A stretch of DNA of 64,000 nt from Diadema setosum (taxonomy: Eukaryota > Echinodermata > Echinoidea > Diadematoida > Diadematidae), in NCBI RefSeq assembly GCF_964275005.1, contig NC_092702.1, positions 37,038,816 to 37,102,815 on the forward strand, given 5' to 3'. Each line of letters begins with the position of its first letter. The stretch's first letter is position 1. The notes beneath the pieces are model-generated. The model had not been told where the DNA came from. It saw only the letters and a program-made list of their open reading frames with translations, and ran no database searches. The translations under genes were made by a program, and so were the position numbers. Positions 27,681 to 41,800 of this stretch are shown piece after piece.

Positions 27681-30021
27681 ACACAGTACACACACAAAAA
27701 AGAAAAATAAACAAAACAGACAGCTTGAAAATTTTTACACTAATCTACAATGAATGCTTTAACTTTAAAGCCCTTTGCTACCATTTGCAAATGGGAATAA
27801 AAAAAGCTTTTGTGGTTCAAAATAGTTCTAAAATATGAGTTAGGGATGATAATTACCAACATGAAAATATTAATCAGTATAATTAATGTTAAGTATTGTT
27901 AAATATACAAAATTTGAACACTAGTTTTATCAAAAAAACATTTCTGAAATTAACCGTCACTGTGACAGTTGAGAAAATCAGTGATATGGCCTAATATTTG
28001 CGGCTTGATTTTGACATTCTTGTACAGTAGGGTGTTTTCAGATACAACTGAACTACGGTGTACGTGTATGTGCATTTAATGTGATTTATTAAAACATTTT
28101 TTTAATCACTGCTCTCAATGTTAAAAAGTGGTTTTAAAGGCTTGACAACATTTACTTCAAATCTATGCAAAAACGCATGTACGTTGTACACACACTGTAT
28201 ATATACAGGGTGTTCAAAAATAAATTTTATAACATTCAGGATGTCAGCTTTTCTAGAGTGCACGTTTGTAAGGCCACTCCTGTACATGGAATAAGATTGA
28301 ACCTTAAATCATTGTTCACAAGATGGTATCAATAGGGGCATTTACATTAAACCACAAAACAAACACTTTCTGTTTTGGGGGCAGAAAATGTGCATGCACA
28401 CACACACAAAAATGCTCCCTTTATAATATATTCAGGCTTTTAAAGTGTAGTGCACACACCCAACTTGCCTAGACTGTCTTTGAGCAGAGGCTACTGATCT
28501 GTGTGATTCTTACATAGAGATCAGAAGTATGGGCAGGCCAGGCAGGAGATTCTCCGGACCAAGGATGGCTATGATATGACTAAAAACCATAATGAAAATA
28601 GCAAGCTGGGGAGAGAGCACCATTACAAGCAAAAAAAAAAACCTGAATAAAGCTTCACTTCTGAAGAGGGGTTTTCCCTCACATATTGTACAGTATATAA
28701 CAGCAGTTGCCTACATGTACAATATAGCAACTCAGGAGGAAAAAATGGAAAACAATACATGAGAAAAAACACACACACACAAAAAAAAAAACCCTGTGGT
28801 TTATCAGTGGCGCTGTAAATCCTCCTATGATTCACTGTAACATAAAATCTGTAATACTTTTATTTCTATTAAATGTGTGAATATGAATACATAAATTATT
28901 GGAATATGCAAGACTTTAAAATGTCTGATGCTACAAATAATGTAGGCCTGATAAACTGAGTAACTAATCCTCAATTATTAGTCACTACATTATAGGAATC
29001 AAATTCAGTTTGGATAAACCCAGATAATCAAAGATCATATGTCAGGCTGGGAAGAGGACTGGGTCATTATAATACTGGGTGACACCAGCAGTGTTTCAGA
29101 CTTGACCTCATAGCAGCACTGTTGTCAGAACTTTTTTTTCTGTAAAGGCTGCAAAACAGTGATTCTCAAATTTAGCCATTTACAAAAACAACATCAAAAA
29201 CAAAAACTTTTAGTAGGGAAATGGAGCTGACACAGAGTCATTCATTGAGAAATTAGATTCCAACATACGCGTATATCTGAGAGAGTATTTCAAAGAAGCC
29301 ATGTACACAAATAGTTTTTTTTTTTTCTTGACACTATCTGTATAGTCACACACCTTCCAAGGTACACTACATGTGTAGATGTCATCAATTATCATGTCCT
29401 TATACTGTACCTTTAAACTACAAGTGGGACACCCTGGGGCACGTGGATAGAGCATAAATAACAAGAAACATTTTGTAGGTTTAAGTTATCAACTAATCTT
29501 ACAGATTGCTAACTTTCAAGTGCGTCTACACAAGGCTATTCAAAACTTCACGTATAGTACAAACTAATTATCAAAGTTTAAAACTTCAAGTTACATGTAT
29601 TAAATCTGTTAAGATGAGGAACATCACGTGAACTGAACTATTTTCATGCATAATCATCATACAGACATACTAATTGACACTCTGGACAATAATCTCAATG
29701 GACCTCTATTGAAAAAAAAAAAAAAAAAAAAAAAACTTTAGTGCATTCCGTTGGTAATCCCTGGAAAACAGAAAGTACATGCACATCAAAGGAATGGTAA
29801 ACCCTAAGACATAAATTTACTGACTTTTACCCATATATAGTGCCTCTAATCAGCACCACTTTGTATGACAGAGCCATGTAATGTAAATCCTTAAATTTCT
29901 AAAGAATGGTGTGGATCACATGAACACACTGATAAATCAAGTAGGACACTATATTATCTGATACTGTCTTATCCCAACCTCTGCATGAACTTTAATATTT
30001 CAGTAACAGCCCCCCCCCCCC

Positions 30022-30063
<42 letters not shown>

Positions 30064-33000
30064 AAGTTGAACTAGCATGAGATCATTGTGCAAAGGAGCT
30101 CACAGTCACAGCACTTATTTCCAGACAGATCAGATCTCACTGCAGTGGAGAGATTAAATCTGGAAGTTACAATGTTTCAAGTGAGTCATCTTGAGTGACC
30201 TCTGGACTGTACACTATCACGAGGCATGTTCTGTCAGGTTAGAGTTAAAAAGGATTCATTGCAATAAAAACCCTTAACCACATTTTTCTAGATCAAAACG
30301 TAAAAATCTGTCCCACGAAGGAAGTCTGTGGTATTTTTTTAACCTTTCTTCAGTCCTGCTTCTCACATTTGCCTTCAATGTGAACATGCAAATCTGAGAC
30401 ATGCATGGCTGTACAAAATGTGTTTTGAAGTACAAAATCGTCAACAGTTTCAAAAACTACACAAAAGACCTTGAAGTGAGCACAATATCATGCACAATTA
30501 GTATCATGCATGATTGAATTCGTATAGCTAGGAAATGTGGAACAGTAATTGGTGGAATTCCAGCAAACACATTTTCTCTCACTACAGAGCAATTTTAACG
30601 ACAGGTAGCATCTTTACTTGAATTCATTGATCACTATTAAAATCAGCACACAGTAACCTGCATCATATCACAATCAGAAAGACAATGCAATACTAATGAT
30701 AGATTACCTAATTTGTGTATTTGCTACAATTTTTCCAATTTTTATTTGCAATATTTACATACATTGTATATAAGTGTAGTAATGGCCCTTTTCTATGTGT
30801 TATTTCAATGATTTTCATCACATCAAACCTTAAAGTAACATTTGCAATATAATTCATAATGTATTGTAAATGTTTACCGAAGCCATAGTTGGTGATACTG
30901 TGAAGCATTTACGTGTATAAACAGACATGGACTGACTTAATTTAAATATTACTATTTCTATTTTTTTTAATGTTGATTCCTTGGTACACAATTGATTGAA
31001 ACATGCTTTATACAGTTGCAAATGTAAGCCACAGGGGAAGTTTAAATCTACTTTATGACTTGAAATGCAAATTACTGTAAAACATGATATATTCGTGGCA
31101 TGAATTTTTCGCGAATTGGAGCCGACGGCCCTTTTTGCGGCATGAAATTTTCGCGAACTGCCACTGGCATTCAATGCATATAGTGTAGAAAAGAACTTTT
31201 GCGTGCATTTTAATTTTGCGAATCTTCGCGCTCGCGAAATTTGCGAAATTAAAATTGACGCGAACATTCCTCGTTTTACAGTATGCAAGGTAGGTCCTAC
31301 ATGTGTACATGTACATGTAGCATAGACATATATTTCACTGAGCTGTTTACTGACCTACATGTGTATTTGTAAACAAACTATTTTGGTCAATTTAAGCCTT
31401 TGATATTCACTATTGTGTACAGAATGCATATCAATCTCTATATTTTTTATGTAGGATAACATAATCTACATGTGTATGTCAGGAAACTTGCTGTACAGTT
31501 ATATTGCATACTGATGGCACTTGTGCAAGTTCATGAAAAACAAGTCAGTAAATCTAATGTGATACAAATGCATATTTTTTGGGGGGGCCCTACAAATGTA
31601 TGAAACATTGAAGAGTTACAATGCAGAGATTATAAACATTAAATTTTTGATTCTCTAATATCAAAGATAATATACATCATGTAAAATCATACATATTCCA
31701 TTCATTTGCCCACATGTGCATTACAGTTATTAAGTCTATATCTGAGGCTACACTTGGCCACAAGCAGCAGTCAAAACAATCTTTAACCTACCATGGCACA
31801 CGGTAGAAAGCAACAAGTTAAAAATCCAACAGAGGCAGGAATTGATGAAATGATGTCTGATTCAACAGCTGTGGTATTATTCCAGCAATATAACATCCAC
31901 TGGCCACTGGTTGAAATGCTTCACAAGCAAACTACAGAAAGAAGGAAGAACTAGCTGAACTGTTATGATGCAGCTATCCCAAGCAGATGATGTAAATAGA
32001 GGGAAGACGGTGAGCCCCACTGTTCGGCATAACATGATACCCGCTGTAAATGCCAATGGAGGTGCCATGTGAAGACAGGAAGCATCTGTTTCGCACGCAT
32101 GTAAACATCAGCAACTCCTTGCATCACTGTCGCTCTTTCTCTCTGTTTCTTTCTCAGACCTTCCACTCCCGCCCCCTTGAATCCCTCCCTCAGATTACCA
32201 CAGCATCTTGATCGCGACCCAAAACAGAGCTACGGAGCCATTATCGTCACTGACTGTCGTCATCTCAAACATCATTGCTACCATCACGGGGCCAACACCC
32301 ACCCCAACCCAAGACATTTCAGCCTCTTCCGACACCCAGTTGTGCCCCTGAAAGCTGGCTGGGGTAATACCATTGGGCTGGCATCACAAGACCTTTGCTG
32401 TCTCCACACCAAGAGGCATTCATTGTCCTGCCTGAGGACAATTCCAGGACTTCACTTCACACAAAACCTCGGGTACTGTTACGTTTCACACCCAGTTATA
32501 ATGTCGTCTTTTGACATCCTCCAGTCCAGATCTACACATTAAGATTCATGTTATATGAACAACTTTGTGCTGTGTAAGGCCGATGTGAATTCAGTAAAAT
32601 ATCACAGCAGAAAACTGACATTAATCAGTTTGAAGTATGTCATTCTTTTTTTTTTTACTTGCTTTTTTTACAAGGGTATATTTGACAGGTAGAGACATGC
32701 CACATTGATTAGAGTGACACCAAGTGATAATGAGATTAGACTTTCATTTGCCTGTGTGACATTGCTCAAAGTTTGCCATCATGTAACGTACTGATAATAG
32801 TTTTCAAAAGACCAATTGGCTATCATAAACACTGCTTTTGTCAATGAAATGTGAAACTGAGAAGAGATGGTGACATTACAGTATCCTCAGCTAGCCCTAG
32901 TCAGGATAATTGTGAGGGAACTAGCTCCCAAGTTTGATGTTCACAATGCACCTCTCCCAAGTTGTGTATGATGCAGTGCTGCTGCATACCACAAATTCCT

Positions 33001-36000
33001 CCACACTTGTCTGGCATTTACAAGAGGCATGTTGGCTATGCCTGCGCACACGGGCCATGACATGTGTATGGGAGAGGGTACAGCACATACACACAGAATA
33101 AAAGAACAAAACCTGCATCCAGTGAGCAGCACAGCACACACAGAAAGATATAGGGACACTCTGCCAAGGTGGAACTGCCTATATATGGTCTAATTAGGTT
33201 GACAGGCATATCATGTGCAGGACTGAGAAGGGGGGAGGGAGGAAAAAGCAAAATACAGGGAACTTGGCATGACATAGACCTCATACAAACATTCTCACAA
33301 ATCATGTTCAATAGGTGAGCTGCCTTCATTTTCAAGGGCTATTAAAACCTTCTGGTGAATGGATAAAAATATTACTGTGCTATAGATTCCTTGCTTCCTG
33401 TAGATTCCTTTGATTCTGACTCCCTCTTTGTACTGTCTTCAAGCCAAAGGATTCTACAGCACCTCCACAATTCCTTGGTTTACACACTAGCCCTGTTGGA
33501 AAGCCTTCCCAATTTTGAACATGTACATTGTATGTATTTATCACACAAATGTCATAGGACAAGCTCTGTAAAAGCTCAGAATAATCCCAGTTTGGCATGG
33601 AATATAAAAACAACCCTGAATTTCCTATGAATTCCTTTGAATGCTTGAGGCATCTTCATGTCACACTAAAATAGCCTATTTTAACATTATGTAAATTACC
33701 ATTGTGATCGCAAACAGTCTGCTGTGATTCATACACTGTAACTGAAGGTTGTTATGAGTGGCTACTCAAAACATGCTGGTTTCCTGACTCTACTGAATTT
33801 GATGGATTTTTTCCCGATAACCAAATTAAGCAGCTATTTTATCCACCAACAATGTGGGTGTATACGTACATATGCAATGTAATTAAATATGAAAAATCCA
33901 ATTCCCATTCACTTAAAGTTATTGCTACGTAAAGCATACCTGGGACAAACTTTCTAGTATTCAGTAGCGGCTTTTTTTACAATGATATGCACAAAATTTG
34001 CATTTGTTGGTAAATACATGTAGGTCTACAACATGTATACAGGTCATTTCTTTCAGATCCTCCCCTATAATAAGAAACATCAATACACATTCACTAGTAA
34101 GGAATCATGAACATCTCATATCTTAGCATAGATTACATTTTATGAATTGTGTAAAAACAAATCACATCTTACTGAGAACGTATTGTAATTAGAAGGTATG
34201 TTCATATCATACCTTAGAGGGATGGTGCATTATTGGTGGAGATGAGAATTGGGCTTTTAACTTTTTGCGAGAATCCAAGAAAACACTTACAGTATGAAAT
34301 ATTACAGAACATACCATTTTAAGAGGAATTCAAAGTTTATTTGATGAAAATCGGGTTTGGAATAACTGAAACATCCAAAAACAAAGTAAAACAAAAGCGA
34401 TCGTAATAAAAGGTGGGTCCCACACTTTATTAGAATCGCTCTGTTTTCGATATCTCAGCCATTTCAAAACCAATTTTCATCAAATAAACATGGAGTTCCT
34501 CATGGAATAATGCTCTTTCATATTTCATAAGAGGTCTCTCATTATCTCACAAAAAAATATTAGAAACCTGAAATTAGGTCTCAACCTAAACTATATGACC
34601 CCTTTAATAATTGATGACAAATTTATCAAGGAAGATAGGGAAAATTCTAAACCATAAGCTCGTTCACGCAATGTTCATCAGTGATAACAGTTTTGATCAA
34701 AGAGCACTACTACTCAATAATGTAAGGGTACAGCTTTGTGTTTAGCTTGTGATAACCCCAGCTAGTTTGCATATGAACACACTTTGTACACATGGGCCTG
34801 AATTCACGAAGGTGGTACAAATGAAACCATGCTTCAAACCATGGACAAAAACCCTGGAGCGCCAAGTGTCGCATGAAATATTTCGTTACGAAATAAGTCA
34901 TTTCGTCGATGAAATGATTATTTTGTAACGAAATGACAACATTTTGTAACTAAATGAACATTTCGGCCACGAAATGATAATTTCGTTAACCAAACGGTAA
35001 TTTTGTTGACGAAATGACCAATTTCCTAACGAAATATTCCGTGCGACACTTGAAGCTCCATGGTTTTTGTCCATGGTTTAAACCATGGTTTCATTCGTAC
35101 CACCTTTGTGAATTCGGGCCATTAGGTACAGTATGTAATTTCTCATGACACAGACAGTGCAGCTGCAAATGTCCATTCTATTACCACTTTTAGCGCACAT
35201 CTCTTTTAAAACACATAGGCTAGCGTACTGATGTATTTAAGGTTGTTCTCTTAATGGGTTTTTTAAGAGACCAACCTTTTCTGAGAACACATGTATGTAT
35301 TTGGAAAGAGTTGCTAAATACCTGAAACTGCTGCATAGGACCTTACTCTTCTCTTTGTGATTTGAATGTGGCTTTGCTTGATGATGTACACAATGTGTAC
35401 ATGATATCTTGTCACTGAACCCCATTTTTTCATTCCAATTTCGACATTCTCATCAGTCTATGAATCTATACAGTATACTTCACATTCAAAATACAAGCCA
35501 TCTGGCATATAGCAAGATGTAAAGGTACTGTTTACCATTCGAAGCAGTGATTGAAAAAAGGTTTGAGTTATCACATTTGATGCATATATGTGTATGTCAG
35601 TTGTATTACAAAACATCCTAACACATAAAATTTTTGCAGCAAAGCCTAAAATATAAAGAGATATCACTATTTTTCTCACTAAATCGTATGTTAAACTGTG
35701 GACAGTTTAGTCTAGAAATAATTTTATTATAACTATTGTTGACATTTTGTATATTTAACAATAATTAACATTGATTACAATATACTGATTAACTTTTAAC
35801 ACTAGTTGTTTCTATCCCTAACTCACATTTTACAACTGCTGTACAATTGTAGTTTGAAGCACTAAAGCTGGGTTTTTGTTTGATCTGCAAATGGTAAACA
35901 ACGCCTTTAATACAGTATACAACCACATGCAACGAGCAAAGTTGTGATACTAGTGGTGGAAAAATAAAGTGATGCAATAGCACCTCGTCTGACACACTGG

Positions 36001-38790
36001 GAAGGACAGAAAGAAAGAAAAGAAAATGAATGTGACCTCGACGCAGAGTACAGAGGTACATGTTATCCTACAATATCTAATTGTTTAAACACCTGTACAT
36101 TTCATTACCAAAAGTGTACAGTGGAGAGACAACGCAGCTTGAACTTTATTTTGAACGACCTTGTTTGCAAAACAAGATTGTGTACTGTTCTGCAGACTTT
36201 TTGTAGGTAATCTCATATGCAGGTATCACTCATGCATACAATTACATGTCTTTCCTACTGTTATGATTCCTTCCATGATGTACAAAATGAAATACTGCCT
36301 AGAGGGGTACATTACAATGGCTACAGGTTTATAAGTTCAAACTTAGGCGAACTTGTAATCACCCAGCTGACAAATTTTCCAGTGGTTGCTGCAAACTTGG
36401 CAAAGGTAGTGCAATGCAGTTTTTGGGGTTTTCTGGGGTTTTTTGTTTTGTTTTTTGTTTTGTTTTGTTTTGTTTTTTTTGTTTTTTAGCATGTACAATG
36501 CATACAATGTATTAAACATCATATACTACAATGTACCAAATAACCAGTCAGACACTATGGTAAATGAAAACTGTAATAGGGTATGGTATAATACAGGATT
36601 ATTTTGAAAAGAAGGGAAACACTACATTGAATAAACAGTAAAGTACAGCTAAAATAGCATCCTGTAATGAAAATATAATCCATAAAAGGAGCCTCGGAGG
36701 TATGCAATAATTCAGGGCTACAAGTCCTGAATTCAACAATTATACTGTTTCATGTTTTGCACAAAAATTGTCGAAGTGGTTTGATGTTTCTCAAGTTTTG
36801 AACATGTTTTTCATATGTTTGATTACATTTCATATCTTTATTTGGATGATGTCCATAATTCTGGATTATGTTGTACAGCATGTTGCTGGCTTTTGAGGAT
36901 GTTGCACAAGAATTTGAGAGTATTGCAATGGCTTGCTCAACCCTCATGGGTCACCCTGAAACACTATACCCCATGAACTTGTATCATATGTGCAATAAAC
37001 AGTGTACATACAACTGGGCATGTATCACCTCAAGAGAGCTCTAATGTTACAATATTTGTATAACACTCAATGCTGAGTTGTCCTTGACTTTTAAAATGAT
37101 ATTTTCCACTGCACAGATATCTAGGTTTATACTGGGTCATGACTTTTGGTACTACAATACAATGTACAAACAACCATGACTACAAATAAACTATTACAAT
37201 GAAATTGAATTTTAAATAAATTTTTCACCTGGATGAATGCAGAAAATGCAGAGAACTCTTCAAGGGTGATGACACGTTCTGTACCAAACTACAACACATA
37301 CATTCATATAAAAAGGATTTACCATGAACTACTTGATGTTTTGCTAGATAGGGCACCTTGATTCCTGGGGTAAATTCTTAAAACTTTGGTGTGTGAAATC
37401 TTTCAGAAAGTTGTTTGTCTGTTGTTGTTGTTGTTATTTTTTTATGCAAATATCTATAACAGCTGCATTGCATAACTCCTATCGTAATAAGTTATAATTT
37501 CTTAGTTGTTACCATTCTTGAATGATTTGATGTGACAGATTAAGTGTTTAATTTTTGTTGTTGCTGCTGTTAATATTTGGTACCAACAGTCTTTTCAAAA
37601 GAGATTTGTAGTGCAGATTTGAGTTCAAGCAAACAGGAAATTCTTGAGGCAGTGCCAATGCCATCATAAAGCTCATCTAATTTGCACAATGACTGATAAT
37701 ACTGATGTGAAAACACAAAATTCTTTAAAATTTGAAAAAATTCAATGGAGGTCCAATTTTCATGAAATTTCTGCTATTCTGTTAGTCCATTAATTAAACC
37801 AACTTTAAGATTAACTTGTGCTTACACTCTACTGACAAGTTCTCAAATGTGACAATCCGCATCAACACAGTAGTTAACTATGAGGCCTATATATGAAAAG
37901 TTAAGTACAAGTAAGACCCAGAATTGGTTTTAGGCCAGTCAACCAGCAGGTACACTGTATCTCCAGCTGATCTCATCTTATCACCAGAAGAAGGAAATTT
38001 GAGAGTTTAGCTTTCCTTGTACACTGCACACAGATTAATAAAGGCTAAATGACTGACTCTGATAGTGTGCAATTGGCATACATGTAGGACCCAGCAAACT
38101 GCTGAATCACTCACATACAGAAAGTCACTTGCAAAGGTCAAGACACTGTACCATAGAGACTGTCATGGGCATTTATGTAGGCCTACAAACTTGTACAAAT
38201 GCAGTGTTGCATGCGGCATAAACAATTTAAACTTTCCTTTCTTCCTGATTTAAGCATTATTATGATTAAGCCTTTGTTTTCTGAATTACAATGTACTGAA
38301 TGTGCAGAAGAACTGACTAGAAGAACAATCAAATGGGACTCGCTGAAAAGAGGCAAATGTGTCAAATTTATACTTCAGTTAGAAATTTAGTAAAGCAAAA
38401 CTAAGCAAAACTAAACAAAACAAAATAAAAAAGGAAATGTTGAAAGTCTGTGAAATCATCCAGTGGGTGACAGTTGAGGAATATAGTCCTAGTCATTCTG
38501 GATTAACTCTTTCAATTTGCATCATCATAAATCATTGATTTTTCTCTCTGTAAATCTACAAATACCCTTTCACCATCGTGTAAATCTGTACCGAGTAAAC
38601 CAAGTGACAAAATGCAATCTAATAAATGAATAAATTTCTGTAAAACAGATGAACAATTACTGCTTTTATAGATTCCAACGGCACAAAACTGCACAAAGAA
38701 ACACACTATGCAGTGTACTGGATAAGAAGAGGAAGGTAAAGCTCTGTTGCAGTTTGTAGTATAATACACAAAATATGTCAAACTGTATTT

Positions 38791-38834
<44 letters not shown>

Positions 38835-41800
38835 ACACTTTCTAATGCAATATTTCCCTTTCCTTTTCACACAGCAAAATTCCATTATAGGGATAAACAT
38901 TGTGACAAGTGATAACTTTCTAACACCAATGCAAAAGGGATCTACTGTACCAGATTTCAGTATCACATCCAAAAACACATGATGAAAATGCTGCACACAT
39001 GCACATTGGGGGAAAAAAGTGTTATCCTATTACGCATATCCTTCTGGAAGGAAAAGAATGTTTGGTTATGATTCATCAGTTTCAGAGGTACAATCTATAA
39101 CTCATTTTACCCAAGTTGTCTTTGTCTCCCTATGTACAGATCTATGGTACATGATGTAGATGTCCCACAACATGGTGCTTTCAAATGTTATACACTGAAT
39201 AAAGTTTATTAAGCATTGGAAGGGTAATCAATAAGGTACAAGACTTGAGTGTTTTCACTGAGATAGACTACTTTGCAACACTGGAGTAGTAACATCAATC
39301 TCATTACAGATGCAGGTCCTGGTAGTAAGGTGCCATAGCCAACATTTCAATAGCAATGAATCTGTAAGTTCCTGTAAAATGATTTTCACTATTTTGCTTC
39401 TTTACCTACAAGTACCTCTGGACCTACCTCTGGACCTACCTCTGGACCTACCTCTCTTCAAAAAGATGAAGAAAAAAAAGGAAAAACAAATCAGGGGATA
39501 AAAGGGTCATGGGTAGTTTTATTGTCAAACATGTCATTACATGCTGGACTGTGATGCTCACACTGTCTGCTTTGCTTGGTCTATGGCTTTCTTTGCAGTC
39601 CAAGGCCAACGTGTCCTTGCCCTACAAATAATAAAAGCCAAGGCTTGCTGTAAATACTGCATACCTCTTGCATGAGAGTAATCTTCATTGAAATCATGCA
39701 CACAGTATGTATTTGTACACAACTGGTAGTTCTATGCCCATATCTGATGAGAGTATAGTCTTCCCTTTACACTTGTCCAGCATGAGAGGTTTGTTAACAA
39801 AATCACAGCACAAATGCACTCAACTCAGATATCATATTTAAAGATTAGACTTAAACTTTCGTTTCATTTTGTAAAAAAAAAAAAAGAACAGATACACAAC
39901 ATCCAAAAGTAAAACAAAACAAAAGCAAAAAATCTACAAGTTTGCATTAATTACTGCATTTTCCTTGCATTGCTACATTTGTAGGTCTCTCCAATACCCA
40001 AAACAGAAAGCCATGGTTCTGTACCACTACAGAAATGGAATTCACTTTCTTTATGCACTTTAAATGTTTCTTGCAATTTTGGCATGCAGAAAAAATGTAA
40101 ATGGGTATAAAGCTTTCATCTCAACATGTTTGACATGCAGTAAAGTGCACAGGACTGTCTTTTTTAGAGTCAGGGATAAGAGACACATCTTGTTTTTCCA
40201 TTTATTTGTCTTTGCTAAAAGTGCTTTCATTTTGTGCATCGTGAACAGAAGTATGAAACTAGAGCCAGGTGGGTGCTTGGCTCACATACAAAGTAGCCAT
40301 GATGGTGTGACCGTTGGGGCACTGCCACAGCTGGCTTGCAAAACCTAGACTCTACACTTTCCTGACATTTGTAATTCTAAAGTCTGGAATAGAGTAAAAC
40401 AAACATATGATATGCAGTACATGACAGGTTCAATACTCCGCAGTATCTCTTCAACTCTTTATATGGTAAAAGCAGTTTTACCATGGATTGGGAACCTTAC
40501 CCATCTCAGAAACACAATGGTAATACCTAGGAACAGCTGTTACTGTCCCCACACCAACTTTCCAAATTGAGACCTAAAAGATGATTCACAAGTGATTGAC
40601 TCTGCAATCGAGAACCACAGAGAGAGAATGAAAAAGATTCCACTTCAAAGAATAATTACCAATTCCCTGTCTTGGAGATGACTTCTATCACATTTGTTTA
40701 CAAAAAGGCAATACTTCGTGTGTTGTTAATTTAGCAAATGCTGACCAACTTGTGAAATTCACAATTAAAAAATACTTTCTACAGCCCAGTCCGTAGAGCA
40801 CTGGGCTAGCAACTGAAAGTCTTGGGTTCGCATTCCAATGGAATCTCATTTTCTTTGCTCAATTTTTCACTTATGAATGACATACACTTCTGGCCAGTTT
40901 CCCCTTTGTTTGCATTTAGTTAAAAATACCATGGAATGGCATACACAATAATCTTCAATAATACCTGGTAATAATAAACCCCCCCCCCCCCTTCAGATCT
41001 CGGCCGCCGATCACGCGATCGCCGCAAAATTTTGCCTGAACATAGAGCCGGATATCATCTACAAGATTACATGGTCATACAATCGAAATATATTGATTTT
41101 CTATTTTTATGTGTCAGAATTCCTCAAGAAAAAATTGCACAATCGAAATCAATTTCTTTTGTTTCTTACTGTTTTAATTTCCTATGTATTTCATTGTTAT
41201 TTTGACCTTTTGTTTTCTATTGTTTTTTGGCCAAACTTTGTTGCAGGGACTTTTTCAAGCTTATCTACATTAGAATTGATTAATTGCTATGATTAAAAGT
41301 TGAAATAATCTAATTCATATCAATTTATCAAAAAACACTATTTGCATTGGATTTGCACACGATATCATGAATTTGAGCTGTTTTCGGGTTGACATGCTAT
41401 GCAAAACATTACATAACTTCAGAACGGTGTACCCGGATGTCGCAAATTTGGTCTCAAAATATGCGGGAAACTTCAATGAAAAAAAGTCATGAAACGACGC
41501 GGCAAAATTTTTGCGCGTTGCGGAATCGTGGCGCGAAATGTTTTTTTTGGGGGGCAATTTGACCCCCCCCCCCCCGTTAATATAGGGTTAAGTCACACAC
41601 ATAATGGATCATATCACTTTCCTCTCCAGAACGGTTGGTCTACATTACATACCTTTTCAGTGACAGACTGGAGGCACTTCACCACAGCATCTTTTCTCAG
41701 ATCCTCTGGACTCTGCCATCGGATGTGGTTCCTTGCCTTCCCTCTACCTTTACCCTTTTCCCGCCTGGTGGATGCTGTCTGGTGGCGGTGATTGCTGCTG

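Larger units (their letters stand above)
23231..41652 (-). other. KIAA0232 intron 3 (18.4 kb)
   Basis: The intron separates the two conserved N-terminal coding exons. No coding exon was recognised in it, on either strand. It carries microsatellites (CA/TG at 27620-27693 and 38793-38833, GA at 30028-30057), poly(C) and poly(A) runs, the CpG-richer palindrome at 31073-31283, the TTAA-flanked element at 34218-34603, the fold-back element at 34794-35120, a 12 bp tandem repeat near 39411-39456, a tRNA-derived SINE at 40781 and a truncated piggyBac-type MITE at 40979-41587. A GC-richer patch at about 31860-32540 may hold an alternative first exon or enhancer, but nothing specific supports that. Confidence 0.75.

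Noticed and set aside
27418-27714. Val/Cys-rich frames on the minus strand
   Set aside because: Translations of the CA/TG microsatellite.
28200-28260. Mariner-like start ACAGGGTGTTCAAAAAT
   Set aside because: Only one end is visible and no inverse partner or transposase was found, so it was not called as an element.
32177-32542. Plus-strand frame of 121 codons in a GC-richer patch
   Set aside because: No family similarity, no splice sites at suitable places, His/Pro-rich composition typical of non-coding sequence.
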